Positions 1-9,863 of a stretch of 64,000 nt of DNA are shown here, piece by piece. Below the pieces are notes generated by a model. It was not told the origin of the DNA. It saw only the letters and a list, made by a program, of their open reading frames with translations, and did not search any database. The stretch is from Atrina japonica (lineage: Eukaryota; Mollusca; Bivalvia; Pterioida; Pinnidae). The position numbers and the translations under genes are program-made. Location: the NCBI GenBank assembly GCA_030159075.1, contig BROG01000048.1, positions 558,001-622,000 of the forward strand. Direction: 5' to 3'. The first letter of the stretch is position 1. Every line of letters begins with the position of its first letter.

Positions 1-1900
1 TGGAAAATGTGCATCTTTTATAAATTGGAGCTCAACTGATGAAGTCTAATTGACAGAAACGATCGTCTTGATTATTATAACTCTGGTATTGTGCTTATGA
101 TATTTGTTAATAACATTTTTTTTTTTAATTCTAACTTTTAAATTGTTTTTCATTAATATGCATCATTTTCAGGGCCCGAGACCATAAACAAGAAAAAATC
201 AGAGACAAAGTTTATTCTCAAAACTTAAAAATTTACTCATCTGAGTAAAAATTGAAAACTCGCGGACCATAAAACGACTTCAGAATTTTCTCAACTGAGG
301 TAACGTTGTCAAGGGGCAGTGTAAATCTCGTCCAGGACATATGTCCCAATCTATGTTCCGATTTATTCAACTTCGATGTTTGAACATTATTCTTACCATA
401 ATATATGATTAATTATTTGATAACCAACCAAGAAAAATAAAACGCGTTAAAAACCAAGTAGGCAGCACGTTTTGTGGCATAAAAAAGGACAATAGATATA
501 TAATTTTTGAAAAAAAAACACTAAAAACTTCTTGCGAAATGGCAATACATACCGGAGTCAGTAATTTATACATATAATATGTATTATGTATATAATAAAC
601 GATATTCAAGGTACAAGAAAATTAGTATAAGTTCATTAGATAAGATAAATGACTCAGAACATACACTGGGGCACATATACCGGACTAAATTTACACCGTC
701 AATATTGTTAATGTAAACAAACGTCGTATGGCCAAAATAAGCCAACAGAGAAAGAAGTGCTGGTCTCCTAAACCTATTTCGCTCAAATAACAAGTTGTTT
801 TCGAAAACCGAAGGATTAACCATGTCCCGAAATACTGTAGGGCGACAATGACAATGGCGTTTGAGTGTGGCGAACATTAGGGGCAGCCATTTTCACTGTA
901 GCTACATGTCGTACTTAAGTATTGTATCACTTGGGAAAGAAATTTGTCTAAGAATTTCTTTATGGTCCACAACTTTACCCAAGTTGAGAACTTTCTGAAG
1001 ATTTTAGTAAAATCTTGAAGTTGAGTAAAAAATTGTCTGAGAATAGTTTTATGACCCTGGATCCTAATGAATTAGTAAAAACCGTGAACCCGTATGTAAT
1101 CCTATTGCTACTAGGGTTATACTCTCATTGTCCTGTTTGACAACTGGGGCCCGTTCTTGAAAGGTCTAAAGTTTTAGACTTGGTCTTAGGTCCACAATTA
1201 CGACTTGCGACTGTTTTAAAATAAATTAGGACTTTTGACCTAGGACCAAATCAGGTCACATAATTATGATTACCAAGAGGCAGTGCGTAGACTTACGTAA
1301 TTTTTGTTTACGCCATAATTTATCTTTGAAAGTGTAGCAGGTAAAAGTATTCATAAACTATCAAGATCTTGTTTGAAGGTCCTACTTAGTGTAGCGTTGA
1401 TAAAACGGTCTTAAGTTTTGATTTCAGATCAAATAACGTTGAACTTAGGACTGGCCTCAGGTAAATATGTATATTCCGCCATGGCATTTTATCCCAGCTT
1501 TGGATTTTTTCAGATGTCTGTGTGTATCTACTATGTCTATACTGACATATGACTCCTGATGTTCCAAACCCTGATATTTAATTGTTATGTTTTGTACTAT
1601 TTCTTTATGAGCACAAAATCGGTATAAACAAAAATAATCGATTAAACTAAATATTTTACAACTTTTAATATAGAAATAGTCATAGACGTATTGATGTAGT
1701 CCAGTTTCAAATGATGTGTTTGTTTCCATGGTGTTTACGACAGTCACTTATTGTTCAGTAATACGGTGGTAAACTGGCAAAAATCAGCTCAGATTCCAAT
1801 CAAACCCTTGCCGACTACAGATGAAGCACTGAATGTCTGTAAGCACAAACTCAAGTGTATCCTTATTTTTTCAAATAAAAAATAAGTTCTGAAATAAATT
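1..1900. other. Gene-poor left edge with repeat fragments
   Basis: No credible coding region is visible. About 20-135 is a copy of a dispersed module (gagctcaactgatgaag, then gacagaaacgatcgtcttg) that also occurs near 38950, 43125, 46900, 48385 and 59870. About 700-790 shares the phrase ggtctcctaaacctat with the retroelement fragment near 60170. The 7TM exon expected downstream of receptor copy A is not here; it may lie left of the window or be lost. Confidence 0.5.
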
Positions 1901-1915
1901 TTTGAATTTCTAAAC

Positions 1916-1918
<3 letters not shown>

Positions 1919-1973
<55 letters not shown>

Positions 1974-1981
1974 GCAAGAAC

Positions 1982-2042
<61 letters not shown>
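1919..2042. repeat. (CT)n microsatellite, two blocks
   Basis: Two CT tracts (about 1919-1969 and 1985-2042) are separated by a short accagcaagaacac spacer. They lie in the presumed intron just downstream of the copy A first exon; reading through them gives only an Arg-Glu repeat, which is not protein evidence. Confidence 0.95.
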
Positions 2043-2045
<3 letters not shown>

Positions 2046-2086
2046 TGCGGAATGAAAATCGTATACATATGGTTCAAAAGACTTAC

Positions 2087-3172
2087 AGAAAAACGATCGA
2101 AGAACCTATTCGCTCCACATGAAGAAATACGCTGTTGTTCTTCCAAAGTGAAATCTACAGTCCTCACGTCTAGAAAAATCCGCAATGGTTGAATTGAATA
2201 TGAAGGTGAATTGCTACAGTCGTAAAAGTAATTTAGAGTATTTGAACAGTAAAGACAATGAATGTTCCAGTATTTTATAGAGTCATGTCGAACAGGTTTA
2301 AATGACCCAGAGAGACACTCTCTGACAATGAAATCCCTTACTTTGTCACTGTATTGTTTCAATATAGCGGAGGAGCAATTCCGAACATAATGTGAAAAGC
2401 ATGGCCGTGCAACAGAACTGGAAAACTGTACATCACAAAATTTATTTGAGAGATAGGAAAGTAGTAAATCTGACATGTCGCTGGAAAATGGAACAACACA
2501 GTTGTTGTTGTTTTCGTTGTGGTATCTGACTAATGTTATGTTGAAAGGAAGCAAGTCCATGAATCCATGACAATACGCACAATACCTGTTTTGAAATGGT
2601 AGCTGATACAGTTTAGAGTATACGGGGAACATCATGTATAAGTCGCCATATTGTACAGAGAAATTAGAACATTTGTCTCTTATAGAGTTGTCCTTGAATG
2701 TTTCCGGACAACTGGAAATTAACCATACTGGGGAGAATTGTTTAGTCTGCACGCAAGTGAAATGGGGATTTAATGACTGCATTTTAGTTTCTGTAAAATC
2801 CTTGGCATCTTCACAACAGTCTCCGAAGACATGACATTCATTATCACACATACACAGGGCATATGATGAAGAACAGGTGTACAAATCACCACAGTCAGAT
2901 GTAAATCTTCTCACCTTATGATAAGGATATCTATTTCTTGTGATATTGAAGTCGTCATCCACGTCTGATGTGTCGTTTGTATTTGGAATTTTCATGTGAA
3001 TCTCTCTTTTTCTTTTACCGCGGTAATTTTGGTAATGTATGTTAAAATGCTGATTATCAAACACTCTTCCATCCGTGTTAATATGTCCAAGAGGTTTAAG
3101 TTCATTCGAAGTATTTGAATTAATCACGTCATGTAAACAAATGGTAAGAATCACTTGGAGTATTATCTTCAT
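2087..3172 (-). CDS. First exon of somatomedin-B/7TM receptor, copy A (partial)
   Basis: This is the extracellular exon of a secreted-end-out membrane receptor, paralogous to 39333-40421. It opens with ATG at 3172 and a hydrophobic signal peptide (residues 1 to about 18). A basic RGKRKR stretch (about 51-56) could be a proprotein-convertase site. A somatomedin-B-like knot follows with cysteines at 94, 100, 107, 109, 113, 119 and 120 (C-x-C-D-x2-C-x5-CC), and then a long cysteine-rich, N-glycosylation-rich region. The reading frame runs into a GTAAGT donor (2081-2086), so the exon ends at 2087 in phase 0, exactly as in copy B. The 7TM exon is not in the window. Whether copy A is a working gene cannot be judged; its exon is free of stops. 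Function by family: adhesion/secretin-like (Methuselah-like) receptor ectodomain, ligand unknown. Confidence 0.75.
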
Positions 3173-3951
3173 TTTGAAATATTTCTAGATTTTCTGTGTT
3201 GACGTTATGTATATACAGGTACCTCTTACCTGTTAGATATTTATATAGTGTACAAGTGAAAATGCTGGATATTGATTCGCTGAATGCATATGTACGTGTT
3301 ATACCATTGGCTCATTTTCCACTCCACCTTATGTTTTCTGCCTCCGTCAGTTATTTAGAACATTAATACAACCTTACCCCTTTTTCACTACTTAGATTGA
3401 TTTATAATTACACAAAAGAAATATACACAGGCATATAAATTATTTAATTCCTATATTTTTTGTGAAAATTGCTTGAGAAACCAACGTTTGACACTTTTCC
3501 AACTGCAATTGATAAACTCAACCTTACTATTTGCATATGAATACCACATTGGACCTTGCCTTATTTTCACCAAATATATAGGAATATAAAATTTTTATAC
3601 TTGTGTCAATTGCAATCGATTAACTCGACCTTACTACATGTGTATTTGTATATCACCACGCACGACCTGACCTAACCTCGAAAAAATCCGGTAATGTCGA
3701 TGATAAAACATGATCCCGATACTTAATTTCAATATTAATGTGACCAGTTATCTCGATGTAATTTTTATACCTTCATTAAATAATCATGTGATGATATGAT
3801 TAGAGTAGAAAAATATGTCATCTGTATCGTTTTTTTAGTACATACAATGAATATAAATTTTCACAACAATTCCGGCTTCCATACGATATGCATGATTCTA
3901 GCAGTTACCGAGATTGTCACGAGAGGAATATAGATTATATCTTAGTGACAG
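3173..3951. other. Upstream region of copy A, no gene seen
   Basis: AT-rich sequence with two similar stretches (about 3500-3560 and 3605-3660: aattgataaactcaacctta and a close variant) that look like an old local duplication. No coding region or RNA gene is recognised. Confidence 0.5.
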
Positions 3952-3959
3952 ACCTTATT

Positions 3960-5216
3960 ACGGAAGCCTATTAGGGTCACTCTGAAAAGAAAAATATATA
4001 TATTTATGTCGTTTTAACGTGTTGACTTTCTTGTTAAAACGCAGAGTTATCTCGTTAAAACGCGATAGTATCTCATTAAAACGCGTTATTTATCTCGTTA
4101 AAACGCGTTAATCATCTCGTTAAAACTATCTCGTTAAAACGCGTTATTTATCTCGTTAAAACGCGACAGTTATCTCGTTAAAACGCGTTATTTATCTCGT
4201 TAAAACGTGATAGTATCTCGTTAAAACCTGTTATTTATCTCGTTAAAACGCGATAACGTGTTATTTATCTCGTTAAAACGTGATAGTATCTCGTTGAAAC
4301 CTGTTATTTATCTCGTTAAAATGCGATAGTTATCTCGTTAAAACGCGTTATTTATCTAAAGTAAGGTCAGTTAGTAAAATTAGTAAAAACCGCTGAATGT
4401 CACATTCGTTTTCAAAACTGCATTTTCCGTGGTAGAGGCCTACACTCTTGCAATGATTTGTAATTTTTTAAATGTTGTTATTGTCAATGCAATTAATGCA
4501 AGATTTGCTGCTGACAAATGGAATTAAACCTGTATTGTTTATATCGGCTTTTACATTTTTATACAAAAAGTTTATTTGTTTATATTTGCATTTAAACGTT
4601 TGTGATGAAATGACATTTGCTTTACACCTACGTAAGAGCACAGGACATTTGCGGATACGTATTGGGTTTCGAGTAGTATATATTTGCCCTATTTGCGCGT
4701 CCGTGTCCGATGAAGGCGGAGGGGATAGTTGAGGGTTAAATGGGTGGAGTATAGGTGAATTTGGGAGTAGGTGGAATGAGGGGGTTAGGATATGTGGGGG
4801 TGACGGACGCTGACGTGCAAATAGGGCGCCTAGTGCTCCGTATATTCTACTGTTTGGTGGCTATTTGGACTATACTTGTAATGGCGCGATATTCCCTAAC
4901 TACGATAGTACCCGTTCACAGCAGCGCAAGAAATCCAAGATCACTTAGTATACTATATAGTTGTTTATAACGCGTTTTAACGAGATACTATCGCGTTTTT
5001 AACGAGATAACTAACGCGTTTTAACGAGATAACTAACGCGTTTTAACGAGATAAATAACGCGTTTTAACGAGATAAATAACGCGTTTTAACGAGATAACT
5101 AACGCGTTTTAACGAGATAACTAACGCGTTTTAACGAGATATTATCGCGTGTTAACGAGAAAGTTAGCGCGTTAAAATGTTTTTTTCTTTGCACAGTGAC
5201 ACTTATAGGCTTCCGT
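3960..5216. mobile_element. hAT-like non-autonomous DNA element
   Basis: The terminal inverted repeat starts ACGGAAGCCTAT and ends ATAGGCTTCCGT. It is bounded by ACCTTATT (3952-3959) and ACCTTTTT (5217-5224), an 8-bp target duplication with one mismatch, as expected for hAT elements. Inside each end lies an array of a 17-25-base unit (atctcgttaaaacgcg, about 4020-4360; its reverse complement, about 4970-5175), so the arrays extend the inverted repeats. The centre (about 4380-4970) has no transposase. Its orientation and autonomous partner are unknown. Confidence 0.8.
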
Positions 5217-5352
5217 ACCTTTTTAATTCGAGGAACCGATTATCTCGGTTTTTTTTACTTTCGTACCGAAAATTCTTGTCCGTGTCGTTAGTCATTTTAA
5301 TGCTTTATATAATTCGTTTCATACTTGCTTAGATCCGTAATTGGTTTTAGTG

Positions 5353-5456
<104 letters not shown>

Positions 5457-5460
5457 TATT

Positions 5461-5530
5461 GACAACGTTTTGTCATTTAATGATGCCAATTTCCATCCGC
5501 ATGTAAGTGCGATATATCTCCATAAACAAG
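5461..5530 (+). pseudogene. Reverse-transcriptase relic, left part (Maverick target)
   Basis: The plus-strand translation reads VLSFNDANFHPHVSAIY, which follows the YIDD-type active-site region of the retroelement reverse transcriptase seen elsewhere here (24889-25943, 48890-49515). The relic is cut at 5530 and resumes at 19302-19620 on the far side of the Maverick. Confidence 0.6.
5525..5530. repeat. Maverick target-site duplication, left (AACAAG)
   Basis: AACAAG directly precedes the first base of the element and is repeated exactly at 19302-19307. Six-base duplications are the hallmark of Maverick/Polinton integration. Confidence 0.92.
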
Positions 5531-6201
5531 AGTAGTTATAGGCAGCTCTCCGGTGCGCCATTTGAATTTTGCCGCTAGGGGGCGCCACCAGTGGCGCTGT
5601 TGATGACGTCATCAGAATACTGGCTTCTGATTGGTCAATTCAAATGCGCACCGGAGAGCCGCCTGTGACGTATAACCGGAAGTGCGTCATACCGGAAGTG
5701 AGGTCATACCGGAAGTGAGGTCATACCGGAAGTGAGGTCATGTTGTCATGGCAATAAGGAGAAAGAGCCAATCGTTGAGCTTGGAGGCGTGTCTATGACC
5801 GGAAGTGGAAGGTTGTGGGGGCGGCCATCTTGGCTAAGGAGCCAATGAGAGCCTTCGTTACAAGAGGTTGGGGTCACGAGAGGTCACGTGAGTTCACGAG
5901 AAGTCAACGGGAAGAGAGAGAAGATGGGTTTTTCCAGTTTTGAGCTGAGAGTGAATCTATTTTTAGAACCGAAACTTTGGGTTTTTCCAGTTTTGAGCTG
6001 AGAGTGAATCTATTTTTAGAACCGAAACTTTGGGTTTTTCCAGGTTTGTGAAACTAGCAGTTAGTGGCGCCACCGTCGGTGAAACTAGTGGTTGGTGGCG
6101 CCACCGTCGTTGAGAGTTGTGTATCATGCGCATGCGCGAGAAGCGATAGGTCGAGCTCGACTCAAGCTTGAACTAAGACTTGTACTAAGGCTTGTAGAGT
6201 G
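5531..6201. repeat. Maverick terminal inverted repeat, left
   Basis: It matches the reverse complement of 18563-19301. The right copy carries an extra block of about 80-90 bp near its inner end (about 18610-18660, including a second ggctcggcctacc copy). The outer part is GC-rich with a short internal inversion: ctccggtgcgcc near the tip reappears as gcgcaccggag about 110 bp inward, so each tip can fold back on itself. Confidence 0.92.
5604..6138. promoter_or_regulatory. Cluster of ETS, CRE, YY1-like and NRF1 motifs in left TIR
   Basis: Visible consensus matches: CRE TGACGTCA at 5604-5611; ETS ACCGGAAGT starting at 5675, 5691, 5708, 5725 and 5798, with four in a tandem array of about 17 bp; YY1-like GCGGCCATCTTGG at about 5821; NRF1 TGCGCATGCGCG at 6127-6138. 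The right TIR carries the mirror set. These are typical of CpG-rich host promoters; promoter activity is inferred, not shown. Confidence 0.6.
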
Positions 6202-6209
6202 ACGAGTAT

Positions 6210-6640
6210 GTACAAAGGGAGATCACTCTGTATATACTTTACAGGTGAAACAAAGGGAGATTACTCTGTATAGCTTGTATGAGTAGGACTAAAGGGAGAT
6301 CACTCTGTATAGACTGTATAGGTGAAACAAAGGAAGATTACTCTGTATAGACTCTATAGGTGGAACAAAGGGAGATTACTCTGTATAGACTGTAGAGATG
6401 GGGCAAAGGGAGATCACTCTGTATAGACTGTGTAGGCGAAACAAAGGGAGATTACTCTGTATAGACTCTATAGGTGGAACAAAGGGAGATTACTCTGTAT
6501 AGACTGTAGAGATGGGGAAAAGGGCGATCACTCTGTATAGACTGTATAGGCGAAACAAAGGGAGATTACTCTGTATAGACTATAGGGTGGAACAAAAGGG
6601 ATGATGACTCTTTATGGGCTGTAGGCATTAAACCAAAGGG
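6210..6640. repeat. Tandem repeat of about 37 bp inside Maverick
   Basis: About eleven copies of a unit built on caaagggagattactctgta followed by tagactgtataggtgaaa. It is non-coding and lies between the left TIR and the first gene. Confidence 0.85.
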
Positions 6641-7060
6641 TGGGTGGGTAGCGCAACAGGAAGGTTAGGAAGGGTAGCCATCTTGGGTATGGAATCATGG
6701 GACTGACTAATCTCACGGCAGGAGTGAGAACCATAGAACATGAAAGTGTGTAACGTACTCAAAGTTTGCAAAAGTGATCAAGTGTTTGTGTCGTTCTCAA
6801 AGTTTGTCAAAGTGATCAAGTGTGTACCGTTCTCATGTTTCAAAGTTTGCAACGTGTGCAACGTTCTTAGTTATGAAGTCTCAAAGTGACAAAGTGACAC
6901 AAGTAGCACAAGTGACAAAGTGACACAAGTAGTAAAGTGTAAAGTATGAAGTTGTTCACTTACGTCGTTTCAACAAGTATCAAAGTTCAGATAGTGAAAA
7001 TAGTATCTGTATTATTTTATATTATTTCTTGTACTACTGTATATAAAATAAAAAATTAAA
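6641..7060. other. Non-coding Maverick interior, short repeats
   Basis: No gene is seen. It holds short repeats such as caaagtgacacaagtag and tcaaagtttgcaaagtgatc (about 6755-6930). Confidence 0.5.
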
Positions 7061-7143
7061 CACTCACCCAGAGAGAGTTTTTCTGACGATGTTGACTCTT
7101 CGAGCTTCGGCTGCCAAATGAGCTCTCAGTAGTCTAACTGAAC
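7061..7143 (-). promoter_or_regulatory. Leader-like block with splice-donor sequence (inverted copy)
   Basis: Read on the minus strand, this matches the three plus-strand blocks at 18118-18550: a ggttcagttagac-like start, gagctcatttg, gaagctcgaagagtcaacat, cgtcagaaaaa, and an end at GGGTGAGTG, which is a good 5' splice site. A non-coding first exon is the simplest guess. Confidence 0.4.
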
Positions 7144-7287
7144 TTATTTTCAAGTTTTTAATGTTACTATTTTTAGAATTGATTTCTATCTCATAAAATT
7201 TGTTCAATCAAGTAAAAGAATTAACTTACTTACTAGACTTACCACTATAGTATAACACAACAAAAAAACTGCATCGTTTCAGTTAAG

Positions 7288-7326
7288 GTTTCTTTTCGTG
7301 TAAGTTAGGTGGCCCTGAAAAGGGCC
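7288..7326 (-). terminator. Histone-type 3' stem-loop and downstream element
   Basis: The minus strand reads GGCCCTTTTCAGGGCC (7311-7326), a 6-bp stem with a TTTC loop, flanked 5' by AAAC and 3' by ACCTA as in metazoan histone mRNAs. ACGAAAAGAAAC follows (7288-7299), matching the purine-rich histone downstream element in content and spacing. It lies 50 bases past the stop of the small gene 7377-7608. Confidence 0.75.
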
Positions 7327-7376
7327 GTTTGTTTGTTTCGGGTTTAAAACCCTTATAGGCAGCAGCAGCAGCAGCA

Positions 7377-7608
7377 TCAGTCCCTACAGCACACTAGCTT
7401 TTTCCTTTCTGCTGCTGCTGCACGGGCCGCAGCAACTTCACAGAATCTCATCATCCCGGCCTTTTGCTTCTCAAAATACTCCCACTCTTGGGAGGGCCGT
7501 CTTTAACTTATCCAAAATATACTTTGGCTTTCTCGCCCAAAACTTCTCGCTGTCCAAATACATGTTTGTTGTTGTTGTTGTTGTTGTTGTCCTAGTTGGC
7601 TGTGCCAT
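7377..7608 (-). pseudogene. Small Maverick protein gene, frame broken
   Basis: ATG at 7608 is chosen because a TATAAAAAG box (7651-7659) lies about 45 bases upstream. The first frame gives 45 residues with a polythreonine run (CAA/ACA repeat) and stops at 7471. A second frame beginning near 7490 continues for about 38 codons to a stop at 7377. It is rich in Ala, Lys and Arg and ends in a CC pair. The histone-type stem-loop follows at 7326, which supports the longer, shifted end as the original one. Its size, basic tail and Cys pair recall 8865-9060. Function is unknown; a nucleic-acid-binding or virion core role is only a guess. Confidence 0.5.
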
Positions 7609-7816
7609 TTTGTCTTCTGGAATGAAGCGCAGTGAAATGAGACGCGCACGGCTTTTTATATGAGCAGTATAGTGCACGCGACGTACTCCGTCTCGTCAAC
7701 TTTGACCTCTTTGATGATTGGTCTATGTATCGTTGGCAAACGTGATTCCACCAATGAAAACGTCAAGAGTGATAGACGCCTAGGAGAAATCAGTCTAAGA
7801 GTGATAAAAATAAAAA

Positions 7817-8086
7817 ATGTCAAACATGGCGTATACTATGGAGTACACTATGGAACAAGAAATCGAACCTGTTCTAATCGAGCCTGTATATGATACTAGG
7901 CAGATTATTCGTGATACTAAAGAGAAGTTACGGAAGATTGATCTGAACTTTCATCAGGGAAAAGAAGATGTTCGCCTGAGACGAATTGTACTTCTCAATT
8001 CTGTTTTACGGTTTGGTAGAGAAGAGAAAAAACGTAAGCAGATGGATGAGAAGTGTTTGCCGTTTAAAAAGAGATTCTGTACATGA
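7817..8086 (+). CDS. Small Maverick protein, 89 aa
   Basis: An unrecognised protein. The N-terminal part is acidic and Met-rich; five ATGs fall in the first 13 codons, so the exact start is open. The C-terminal half is basic (RLRRIVLLNSVLRFGREEKK) and ends LPFKKRFCT, which resembles the LPLKKRRC end of the neighbouring minus-strand gene and could be a nuclear localisation signal. A consensus histone-type stem-loop follows 27 bases after the stop. No clear TATA box was seen. The gene lies between two minus-strand small genes near the left end of the Maverick. Confidence 0.65.
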   Translation: MSNMAYTMEYTMEQEIEPVLIEPVYDTRQIIRDTKEKLRKIDLNFHQGKEDVRLRRIVLLNSVLRFGREEKKRKQMDEKCLPFKKRFCT

Positions 8087-8112
8087 ATCATGGCAGATAT
8101 GCCAAAAACAAC

Positions 8113-8150
8113 GGTCCTTTTCAGGACCACTTATATCTTACGAGAAGAAC
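8113..8150 (+). terminator. Histone-type 3' stem-loop and downstream element
   Basis: GGTCCTTTTCAGGACC (8113-8128) with AAC before and ACTTA after. Compared with the other copies both sides of the stem have changed (C to T, G to A), so pairing is kept. ACGAGAAGAAC (8140-8150) is the downstream purine block. It serves the gene ending at 8086. Confidence 0.78.
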
Positions 8151-8174
8151 CTTAAACTGAATGTGCAGTGTATA

Positions 8175-8300
8175 TAATAAAATGAGTTATAGGGTTTATG
8201 AGACAAGAATATCAGCTATAGGGTTTATGAGACAATTAGATGAGTTATAGGGTTTATAACACAATAAAATGAGTAACAGGGTTTATGTTTTATACAGTAG
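8175..8300. repeat. Short tandem repeat, about 27 bp
   Basis: Four imperfect copies of gagttatagggtttatgaga between the convergent small genes. Confidence 0.7.
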
Positions 8301-8355
8301 TAGTAGATGTAGCATATCTCAATACAGTATAGATTACTTTTCTAATAAGTTGGGT

Positions 8356-8371
8356 GGCCCTAAAAAGGGCC
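8356..8371 (-). terminator. Histone-type 3' stem-loop
   Basis: The minus strand reads GGCCCTTTTTAGGGCC with ACCCA following, the canonical histone 3' flank, 14 bases after the stop of 8385-8744. A weaker purine block (TAGAAAAGTAAT) follows. Confidence 0.75.
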
Positions 8372-8384
8372 GTTAGTTAGGTTA

Positions 8385-8744
8385 CTAATATTGACAGTAA
8401 CATCTTCTCTTTTTCAGAGGTAAACGGCGTTCTGCTTCCAGTAGATCATCTGTCTTTCTCTTGATCGTCATGCTGATCGGTATCTGTTGTTGACGAAAAC
8501 TAGCTCTAATCTGTTTTCTAGTAGAAACATACTGAGCTGACAAATACTCTAAGCCCTGTCGGTACTGCCTATCGAAATCATCTCTGACTTTCTGCGAGGT
8601 TTGCTGATGTTTCAATTGCCTCCATCTCAGATTCAGTTTTGTCAGTAGACTCTGATAGTAACGATTACACTTCATGGTACGCCACTTGGTCTTCTGTTGT
8701 AACAGAATAATTTTGTAAATAGCTTCTGTATAGATGCTCTCCAT
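8385..8744 (-). CDS. Small Maverick protein, 119 aa, basic coiled-coil type
   Basis: ATG at 8744 opens an uninterrupted frame. The protein is strongly basic and Gln-rich (about residues 15-90) with heptad-like spacing that suggests helices, and ends LPLKKRRCYCQY, a likely nuclear localisation tail with two cysteines. The same kind of tail ends the 89-aa protein on the opposite strand. It is divergent from 8865-9060, with a CRE palindrome (8813-8820) in the shared 120-bp spacer. Its mRNA would end in the histone-type hairpin 14 bases downstream. No family is recognised; core or DNA-packaging roles are possible but unsupported. Confidence 0.65.
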   Translation of the reverse strand: MESIYTEAIYKIILLQQKTKWRTMKCNRYYQSLLTKLNLRWRQLKHQQTSQKVRDDFDRQYRQGLEYLSAQYVSTRKQIRASFRQQQIPISMTIKRKTDDLLEAERRLPLKKRRCYCQY

Positions 8745-8812
8745 TTTGGTTTTTGTTTTTCACTAAGCGATGTTCAACAAGAAGGAGAAGAAGAAAACGC
8801 TCACGCGACGTG

Positions 8813-8820
8813 TGACGTCA
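8813..8820. promoter_or_regulatory. CRE palindrome between divergent Maverick genes
   Basis: TGACGTCA sits between the start of 8385-8744 (minus) and ATG 8865 (plus). The same octamer occurs at 5604, 17522, 19159 and 19221. Confidence 0.5.
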
Positions 8821-8864
8821 CACCCTGCCGAGTATGTCTCAGAGTCTATAGTCATTGTTTGATC

Positions 8865-9060
8865 ATGGCTGACTGTGTAAACATGTGGGGCGAAGTACAA
8901 GACAAAGAAGAATGGCTGATATGTGCCGATACAGTGGGGAAGAAAGGTGGGCTGGTTATCGAATATCGACGAATGGATTGAGCTCGTGAAGCTTGAAAAA
9001 AGAAAAAGAGAAAGACGGCAGAGAAAACGGACAAAATGCTTTTTATGCCATGGCCTATAA
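8865..9060 (+). pseudogene. Small basic Maverick protein gene, frame broken
   Basis: ATG 8865 opens 38 codons (Trp- and acid-containing, MADCVNMWGEV start) that stop at 8979-8981. A frame shifted by one base, entered near 8968, continues to a stop at 9058-9060. It is extremely basic (Lys/Arg/Glu run) and ends CFLCHGL with a CxxC pair. A histone-type stem-loop starts 17 bases after this second stop, which favours the shifted tail as part of the original gene. It is comparable in design to 7377-7608. Function unknown. Confidence 0.5.
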
Positions 9061-9076
9061 AGCCTAAAACACCAAC

Positions 9077-9116
9077 GGCCCTTTTCAGGGCCACCTAACT
9101 TTTACGAAAAGAAACC
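9077..9116 (+). terminator. Histone-type 3' stem-loop and downstream element
   Basis: GGCCCTTTTCAGGGCC (9077-9092) preceded by CCAAC and followed by ACCTA. ACGAAAAGAAAC begins 12 bases after the stem. This is the closest match in the window to a textbook histone mRNA 3' end. Confidence 0.8.
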
Positions 9117-9860
9117 TATGACTGATTAAAGCAGTTTTAAAACACAGATCCTTTGTATACCCTTATTCTGTATCTCTTTCTCTGTATCTCACTCTAAGTG
9201 TTACACTTTTACTCTTGATCTCCTTCTGCTCATAGTTTTGTTTTTACATTACTCCTTTATGTCTACCTTGTAGATACTAGAGCAAAACTCTAAGTGTACT
9301 CTTAGTGTACACCTATATACCCAGTAGGTTTAAACTCTAAGTGTACTCTAAACGTATACACCTTTTAGTCATAAATACACAAACACCAGATTCAATTTTA
9401 ATAAGTTTAATGCCCCGCTAAAAACTTTTTAGATAGTCGACAGAGGATTAGGGCCGTCCCTCTGTGACTATGTACAATACATAAGCATGAACTATGAGAA
9501 CATTAACTATCAGAACATTAATTATGAGAATACTGATTCACTTTCTGTGACTATGTACAATACATAAGCATGAACTATGAGAACATTAACTATGAGAACA
9601 TTAACTTTGAAAACACTGATTCACTTTCTGTGACTATGTACAATACATAAGCATGAACTATGAGAACATTAACTTTGAAAACATTAACTTCATGTTAAAA
9701 CGTTCATCACAAAAACTTTGAGTCACTTTGTCTCACTACTACGGTTGATCTTGCCCATACAGCACGGAGCAAAAGAACGTTAGCTTTTGTCCTAGATCGG
9801 TCGGTTCGGATTCCTTGACGCTGTGACACTAAACGTATTTACATTTTAACAGTACTAAAA
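9117..9860. repeat. Non-coding Maverick interior with tandem repeats
   Basis: There is no gene. Copies of actctaagtgtactc occur at about 9195-9355. A unit of about 80-90 bp (ctgtgactatgtacaatacataagcatgaac, with atgagaacattaac repeats) occurs three times at about 9455-9690. Confidence 0.7.
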
Positions 9861-9863
9861 CAA

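Noticed and set aside
1910..2086. Extension of the copy A frame into Arg-Glu repeats
   Set aside because: The frame passes a GTAAGT splice donor at 2081-2086 and then reads through a (CT)n microsatellite.
4472..4970. Two plus-strand frames inside the hAT-like element (86 and 71 codons)
   Set aside because: No transposase motifs; they lie in the unique centre of a non-autonomous element.
7560..7600. Polyglutamine- or polythreonine-type disease-like repeat
   Set aside because: A short ACA repeat within a broken small Maverick gene; nothing indicates more than local slippage.
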